From: Embleya sp040605455 | GTDB lineage: Bacteria > Actinomycetota > Actinomycetes > Streptomycetales > Streptomycetaceae | Assembly: GCF_040605455.1 (NCBI RefSeq) | Contig: NZ_JBEXCV010000050.1 | Span: 1-53,966 of the forward strand | Direction of reading: 5' to 3' | Length of the DNA stretch: 53,966 bases | In this document: piece by piece, positions 49,817 through 53,966 of the stretch | Layout of the letters: each line of letters begins with the position of its first letter | Numbering within the stretch: position 1 is the stretch's first letter | Notes under the pieces: generated by a model | What the model was told of the DNA's origin: nothing | Database searches by the model: none | What the model saw: the letters and a program-made list of their open reading frames with translations, nothing else | Made by a program: the position numbers and the translations under genes

Positions 49817-51339
49817 ACCCCGGGCCCGACGACGGACCGGCGTGCCTGCCCGCGCCCGGCACCATCCGCCATCTCGGCCACGCGGGCTTCGTGGTCGCCC
49901 ACGCGGGCGTCTCGCTGCTGATCGACCCGTGGTTCCACCCCGCCTTCCTCGGCGCGTGGTTCCCGTTCCCGGACAATCGCGAGTTGTTGCCCGAGGTGCT
50001 CGCCGGCGGCTACGACCTGCTCTATCTCTCGCACCTGCACGAGGACCACTTCGACGAACGGGTGCTGGCGCGACTCGATCGCGGCATCACCGTGGTGTTG
50101 CCCAGGTACCGGTCCAAATCGCTGGTCAAGCGGATGAGCGCGCTGGGCTTCCATGAGCAGGTGGTGCTCGGCCATCGGGAGTCGTTCACGCCCGCGCCGG
50201 GGCTGACCCTGACCATGCTGCTGGACACCAGCCACAAGGAGGACAGCGGCCTGCTCGTCGATCTGGACGGCTACCGCTTCCTGGACCTCAACGACTGCAA
50301 CACCCCGCTCGGCGAACTCCCGGGCGACATCGACCTGTTGTCCGCGCAGTTCTCCGGCGCGATGTGGTACCCGAACGCGTACGCGTATCCGGAGGAGACC
50401 CAGCGCAAGAAGACCGCCGAGGTGCGTTCGGACCTGTTCGACACGCTGGTGCGCAAGGTCCGACTGACCGGTGCGCGTGCCTACCTGCCGTCGGCCGGTC
50501 CGCCGGTGTTCCTGGATCCGGAACTCGCCCGATACAACGACCGGGACGAGACGATCTTCCCGCTGTGGGACGTGTTCGCCGACGACTTCGCCGCGGCCTG
50601 TCCACGGGTGCGGGTGATCGAGGCCGCGCCGGGCGACGACCTCGGCGCGCCCACCGGCCCGGTGGCGCACTGGCGCACCGAGGCGTACCTGAGCGCCTAC
50701 CGGGACCGCCGCGAGGCCGAGTGGCGGGCCTACGCGGAGCGGGAGTTCGAGCCGGTCGCGCCGGCCGAACTGGACGCCTACCTGGCCCGGTTGCAGAGCT
50801 GGAACAAGCGCTTCCTGGGCGACTGGCGCAAGGACGTGCGGCTGACCTCGGACGGCGGATCCTGGTCGGTGCGGTTGGGTCGGATCGCGGGCGACATCGT
50901 GTTCGAGGAGGAACCGGTCGACCCCGCCTACACGATCGAGGTTCCGCAGCGGGTGTTGCGCGCGATCGTGGACGGGGCGGTGGGATGGGAGGAGGCGCTG
51001 CTGTCCATGCGCCTGGGCCTGGCCCGTGATCCGGACGTGTTCGACCTGACCCTGATGAGCCTGCTGCGCTACGGCGAGCACCCGGCACAGACCATGCAGA
51101 TGGTCCGCGAACGCGAATCGGCCGCGCACGGCGAGTCGATCGAGCGGTGCGGGGTGCGGATGCAGCGGTTTTGCCCGCACGCAGGCGAGGACCTGTCGCA
51201 CGCGGACGTCGCGACCGGCGTGCTGGAGTGTCCGCGCCATCACTGGAAGTGGCGCCTGGACACCGGCGAGTGCGTAGCGGGCGGCACCGTGCCGCTGCGG
51301 GTCGAGCCGGCCGCCGGCCCCGATGCTTCGGATCGGTGA
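49813..51339 (+). CDS. Metallo-beta-lactamase-fold / Rieske [2Fe-2S] fusion protein (CMAH-like parts)
   Basis: A 508-residue fusion. The N-terminal MBL domain (about 15-260) has RHLGHAGF, LIDPWFHPAF, the metal motif H74-L-H76-E-D78-H79 and LDTSHKEDSGLLVDL. A helical middle follows. The C-terminus is a compact Rieske site, C454-P-H456 and C473-x-x-H476 in FCPHAGEDL and CPRHHWKW. MBL plus Rieske domains occur together in CMP-Neu5Ac hydroxylase (CMAH), but there the Rieske part is N-terminal. Context suggests oxygen-dependent hydroxylation of a nucleotide amino sugar or its acyl group. Reaction unproven. Last gene of the operon. Confidence 0.85.
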   Translation: MNPGPDDGPACLPAPGTIRHLGHAGFVVAHAGVSLLIDPWFHPAFLGAWFPFPDNRELLPEVLAGGYDLLYLSHLHEDHFDERVLARLDRGITVVLPRYRSKSLVKRMSALGFHEQVVLGHRESFTPAPGLTLTMLLDTSHKEDSGLLVDLDGYRFLDLNDCNTPLGELPGDIDLLSAQFSGAMWYPNAYAYPEETQRKKTAEVRSDLFDTLVRKVRLTGARAYLPSAGPPVFLDPELARYNDRDETIFPLWDVFADDFAAACPRVRVIEAAPGDDLGAPTGPVAHWRTEAYLSAYRDRREAEWRAYAEREFEPVAPAELDAYLARLQSWNKRFLGDWRKDVRLTSDGGSWSVRLGRIAGDIVFEEEPVDPAYTIEVPQRVLRAIVDGAVGWEEALLSMRLGLARDPDVFDLTLMSLLRYGEHPAQTMQMVRERESAAHGESIERCGVRMQRFCPHAGEDLSHADVATGVLECPRHHWKWRLDTGECVAGGTVPLRVEPAAGPDASDR

Positions 51340-51712
51340 CGGTCGCCGTCGACCGCTCGAGACACAGGTGTGAGCCCGAGGTGGTTGACATAACGTCCTG
51401 CGCCGTATCGGCAGCGGCCCTGCTCGTCTTGTGCACCGTCATGCCTGCGAGTGAGCCCACACCACCCATTCGCCCTATTTATCAGAAAAGATAATTGATT
51501 GCGATACTGCATCCTTTTCATATCGTTAACGACGCGTTAGGCATTCAAAAGGAGAACGTTTTTCTTCGAAACGTCCGGGTTCCGTCACGAGCGTGTCATG
51601 GCGTGTCGAGTGTCGGCCGGACGGCGGCTGCAAGTGCTGCTGTGTGGCCATCCGAGTCATTCGTGTTCCTTACCGGAACGGGAGTGGCGCCCGTGATGTC
51701 TGGAGGTTGTCG
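51340..51712. other. AT-rich gene-free region after the sugar operon
   Basis: About 370 bp. Bases 51470-51575 are strikingly AT-rich for this genome (for example CCTATTTATCAGAAAAGATA). They contain CGTTAACG (51525-51532) and a small hairpin ACGTTT-N7-AAACGT (51556-51574). Likely regulatory DNA for the downstream small gene or a nucleoid-protein target; no terminator was recognised right after 51339. Confidence 0.55.
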
Positions 51713-51868
51713 ATGAGCACCTGGGGATGGGTCTGCCAGGAGAACGGTTGTCCCTCGAAGACCGACGGCGCCCGCCAGCGGTACCGGTCGAAGGACGCGG
51801 CGCAGGTGGCGGCCAAGGCACACACCAAGGCCACCGGGCACAAGACGAGGATCATCGAGTACACGTAG
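51713..51868 (+). CDS. Small 51-residue protein (hypothetical)
   Basis: ATG 51713 has GGAGG six bases upstream and ends at TAG 51866-51868. It starts MSTWGWVCQENGC and has only two Cys (C8 and C13). A basic/Ala-rich middle (RSKDAAQVAAKAHTKATGHKT) looks like one long helix, followed by a beta-like end RIIEY. It resembles short zinc-ribbon-like proteins of actinobacteria but lacks a second Cys pair unless it dimerises. It lies between the sugar operon and the converging dehydrogenase. Function unknown. Confidence 0.65.
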   Translation: MSTWGWVCQENGCPSKTDGARQRYRSKDAAQVAAKAHTKATGHKTRIIEYT

Positions 51869-51890
51869 CCGGCGGGTCACAGCCACACGA

Positions 51891-51950
51891 GACGAATAGG
51901 CACGAGTAGGCACGAGCAGGCACCGAAGGGCACGAGCGGGCACGGGTCAA
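51891..51950 (+). repeat. Short 10-bp tandem repeat
   Basis: Six 10-bp units of the form CACGAGNAGG (first and last degenerate), directly after the small gene and before a terminator hairpin. Confidence 0.75.
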
Positions 51951-51954
51951 AGCC

Positions 51955-51989
51955 GCGCCCGGTGATCGGCTTTCACGACCACCGGGCGC
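51955..51989. terminator. Hairpin between the small gene and the converging dehydrogenase
   Basis: A 10-bp perfect stem GCGCCCGGTG / CACCGGGCGC with a 15-base loop, 20 bp past the stop of the reverse dehydrogenase gene. Confidence 0.65.
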
Positions 51990-52009
51990 CCGGCAGGGCG
52001 GGAACGGCC

Positions 52010-53266
52010 CTACAACACCTCGATGTTGGGGCCCGCGCCGAGCACCCGCCGGCAGTCGAGCACGTAGTCGGCGGCACGCAGCAGGTCCAGATCGACGTCG
52101 TCGTGATCCACGAGCAGCACCACCGCGTCCGCGGCGGCCACCGCCTCCGCGGTCAACTCCACCCGCCGCAACCGGGCGTCCACGACCTGGGCGAGGTCCA
52201 CGTGCGGGTCGGCGGCCGTGACCTCCGCACCCAGGTTCAGCAACAACCGGGCCACGTGCGTGGACGGCGACTCCCGGGCGTCGCCGGTGTTCTTCTTGTA
52301 CGCGAGTCCCACCAGCAACACCCGGGAGCCGTTGACCGATCGCCGCCGGGTGTTGAACGCGGCGGTGAGCCGGCGGATCACGTAGTCCGGCATGTGGTTG
52401 TTGACGTCGTTGGCCAACTCCACGAAACGAAAGCTCTGGCCGAGCGCACGCTGCACCCGCCAGGACAGGTACGACGGGTCGATCGGCAGGCAGTGCCCGC
52501 CGACACCCGGCCCCGGGGTGAAGCGCAGGAAGCCGAACGGCTTGGTCGAGCACGCGTCGATCGCCTCCCACACGTCGATGCCCAGGTCGTGGGCGAACAT
52601 CGCGACCTCGTTGACGAGCGCGATGTTCACGTGCCGGAAGGTGTTCTCGATCAACTTGACCAACTCGGCCTCCTTCGGCGAGGAGACCGGCACGACGCGG
52701 TCGATCAGCGAACCGTAGAAGTCCTCCACGACCGCCAGCGATGCGGCATCCACCCCGGAGACCACCTTCGGCGTGTTGACCAGGTTCCAGGTCGGGTTGC
52801 CCGGGTCGATCCGCTCCGGGCTGTAGCCCAGGTGGAAGTCGCGACCCACGGTCAGGCCCGAGCCCTCCGCCAGAATCGGGCCGACCAATTCCTCGGTGGT
52901 GCCCGGATAGGTGGTCGATTCGAGCACCACGCAGGCGCCGGGCCGCAGATAGCGGGCCAGCGTGCGTGCGCACTCCTCGATGTAGCTCAGGTCCGGGACG
53001 CCCTCGCGCAGCGGCGTGGGCACGGTGATCACCGCGATGTCGTAGCCGCCCAGATCGCGCGGCTCGGCGGTGGCGCGGTAGTTGCCCGCGTCCAGGATCG
53101 CCCGCAGGTGCGCGGACGGGATGTCCTCGACGTAGGACTCGCCCGCCGCCAGCCGCTTGACTCGTGCCTCGTCGACGTCGTAGCCGACCACCTCGTGCCC
53201 CACCTGGGCGGCCCGAACCGCCAGCGGCAGCCCCACATATCCCTGACCGGCGATGACAACACGCAT
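52010..53266 (-). CDS. Nucleotide-sugar 6-dehydrogenase (UDP-GlcNAc/ManNAc type, WbpA-like)
   Basis: ATG 53266 with GAGGGGG upstream gives 418 residues. The NAD-binding start is VVIAGQGYVGLPLA, the middle domain has VSSPKEAELVKLIENTFRHVNIAL, and the catalytic Cys is in GPGVGGHCLPIDPSYL. The C-terminal UDP-binding domain has GLAYKKNTGDARESP. HCLPIDPxYLSW favours UDP-N-acetyl-hexosamine over UDP-glucose. It oxidises C6 twice to a uronate. It converges on the sugar operon and likely supplies its UDP-GlcNAcA-type substrate. A longer frame reaching 53680 overlaps the methyltransferase and is rejected. Confidence 0.92.
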   Translation of the reverse strand: MRVVIAGQGYVGLPLAVRAAQVGHEVVGYDVDEARVKRLAAGESYVEDIPSAHLRAILDAGNYRATAEPRDLGGYDIAVITVPTPLREGVPDLSYIEECARTLARYLRPGACVVLESTTYPGTTEELVGPILAEGSGLTVGRDFHLGYSPERIDPGNPTWNLVNTPKVVSGVDAASLAVVEDFYGSLIDRVVPVSSPKEAELVKLIENTFRHVNIALVNEVAMFAHDLGIDVWEAIDACSTKPFGFLRFTPGPGVGGHCLPIDPSYLSWRVQRALGQSFRFVELANDVNNHMPDYVIRRLTAAFNTRRRSVNGSRVLLVGLAYKKNTGDARESPSTHVARLLLNLGAEVTAADPHVDLAQVVDARLRRVELTAEAVAAADAVVLLVDHDDVDLDLLRAADYVLDCRRVLGAGPNIEVL

Positions 53267-53322
53267 CCGAGAATCCCCCTCCACGCGCAACCGCCCACCC
53301 CCGAGCGGCTGGTGATGCAACG

Positions 53323-53889
53323 TCAGGGGCGGCCGGGCACGTGATCGGCACGTGGCTTGGCCACCACCCACGACGACACGAGCCCGGCCACCCGCTCGCC
53401 GCGCACCACCGCCCCGGGAAAGCGCGAGACCAACTCGCCGCGCCGGGCCGGGAAAACCCGGGGCGGCGATCCGCCGATCCGCGACCGCAGGTGACCGGGC
53501 ATCAGATGCAGCGCGGGCAACGAGGTCTGCGGATCGAGCGGGTGCTCCCGGGCGGCGGCGCGCAGCCAGTAGCGCTCCGCCGAGGCGTGCACGACATCGG
53601 CCAGCCGGGCCCGGGCGGTCGACCCGGCCAGCCGATCGAGCAGCCCATCGCACACCACCAAGTCGCAACTCCCGGACCAATCCAGCGGATCGACTGCCTC
53701 ATGGACCAGCCACGAGGCCAACTCGGCGGATTTGTCCGCAGTCTCGACCACGCGCACGTGCGCGGGCCGCACCGGGGCGTGCCACCAGAACTCGGCCGAG
53801 CCGCCCAGGTCCACCACCCGAAGCCGCTCGATGTCCGGGAACGCCTCGCGAAACCACAACCATCGTCGCGCCCGCGCCCCGGCTTCCAC
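53323..53889 (-). CDS. Class I SAM-dependent methyltransferase-like protein (5' end at contig edge)
   Basis: At least 188 residues, read from GTG 53889, but the frame stays open to the C-run at 53912 and no ribosome-binding site precedes 53889, so the true start may be missing. Motif I is RVVDLGGSAEFW, followed by an acidic strand end HVRVVETADK and LVVCDGLLDRL, as in methyltransferase folds. It lies 56 bp upstream of the sugar dehydrogenase on the same strand, so it may methylate the sugar or a later intermediate. Assignment moderate; acceptor unknown. Confidence 0.6.
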   Translation of the reverse strand: MEAGARARRWLWFREAFPDIERLRVVDLGGSAEFWWHAPVRPAHVRVVETADKSAELASWLVHEAVDPLDWSGSCDLVVCDGLLDRLAGSTARARLADVVHASAERYWLRAAAREHPLDPQTSLPALHLMPGHLRSRIGGSPPRVFPARRGELVSRFPGAVVRGERVAGLVSSWVVAKPRADHVPGRP

Positions 53890-53911
53890 CTGCGTGCGCG
53901 CGGCCCCCGCG

Positions 53912-53966
53912 CCCCCCCCCCCCCGATCGGAAGTTCACACCCCTGTACAACCCACAACAAAATAAA
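53912..53966. other. Probable assembly/sequencing artefact: C-run plus adapter-like sequence
   Basis: Thirteen C (53912-53924) are followed by GATCGGAAG and then a decaying match to the common Illumina adapter (CACAC, CTG, AC at the right offsets), ending in an AC/A-rich string. It is unlike the genome in composition. Confidence 0.75.

Noticed and set aside
52010..53680. 556-codon start for the sugar dehydrogenase
   Set aside because: The extra N-terminus overlaps the methyltransferase gene in another frame; the canonical Rossmann start is at ATG 53266.

Overview
The window is a very GC-rich actinomycete chromosome fragment. GTG and TTG starts are frequent, third codon positions are G/C, and the housekeeping blocks are typical of Streptomyces and its relatives: sucCD, perM-purN-purH, folD-DUF3017, mdh, trpS, tRNA-Gln-glmU-prs-rplY-pth. 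The sucCD/perM/purN/purH order also matches what I recall of Mycobacterium tuberculosis Rv0951-Rv0957. I would place it in the Streptomycetaceae or close kin; species cannot be named from the sequence. Both ends look like contig edges. The last ~55 bases are a C-run followed by a degraded sequencing-adapter-like string. The first ~42 bases put a stop codon in the middle of a recognisable gene.

Layout. 1-7.7 kb: a co-directional set SWIM protein (5' truncated) - DUF5691 - [decayed Uma2-like gene] - MoxR AAA+ ATPase - DUF5682 - VWA protein, the actinobacterial relative of E. coli yehLMPQ. 8.3-10.4 kb: sucCD. 10.5-16.5 kb: a membrane-anchored sigma-like protein (reverse), perM, a small membrane protein (reverse), purN-purH. 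16.6-23.7 kb: RDD protein, FUSC protein, folD, DUF3017, a glutamine-synthetase-like enzyme (reverse), mdh. 23.9-31.9 kb: an ADP-ribosylglycohydrolase divergent from a MarR regulator, a G-rich gene-free tract, a P450 coupled to a SCO4848-type membrane protein, a D,D-carboxypeptidase, an intergenic repeat array, YihY/BrkB, a 2'-5' RNA ligase-like protein and trpS. 32.3-38.6 kb: a diverged dimethylargininase-like gene and rocD, an XRE/DUF5753 - DUF397 locus with a duplicated, frameshifted DUF397 copy, a hypothetical protein, and a fatty-acid desaturase-TetR operon with tandem operators. 38.9-43.3 kb: tRNA-Gln(TTG), glmU-prs, rplY, pth. 43.4-44.4 kb: a YwqJ-like deaminase / SUKH-3 pair. 44.7-53.9 kb: a nucleotide-sugar biosynthesis island.

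How parts work together. The island is a six-gene, tightly coupled operon: Gfo/Idh/MocA dehydrogenase, SDR epimerase, two DegT aminotransferases, a NeuD/PglD acyltransferase, and a metallo-beta-lactamase-fold protein fused to a C-terminal Rieske centre. A converging UDP-sugar 6-dehydrogenase and a partial methyltransferase follow. It has the enzymes expected for an acylated (di)amino-uronic acid nucleotide sugar, with the MBL-Rieske oxidase as an unusual tailoring step. This is the most interesting biosynthetic unit here. Other points of interest are the dimethylargininase homologue that has lost its catalytic histidine and gained an 18-bp tandem repeat, the tandem TACG-N4-CGTA operators at the desaturase promoter, and two apparently leaderless transcripts (the MarR and carboxypeptidase genes).
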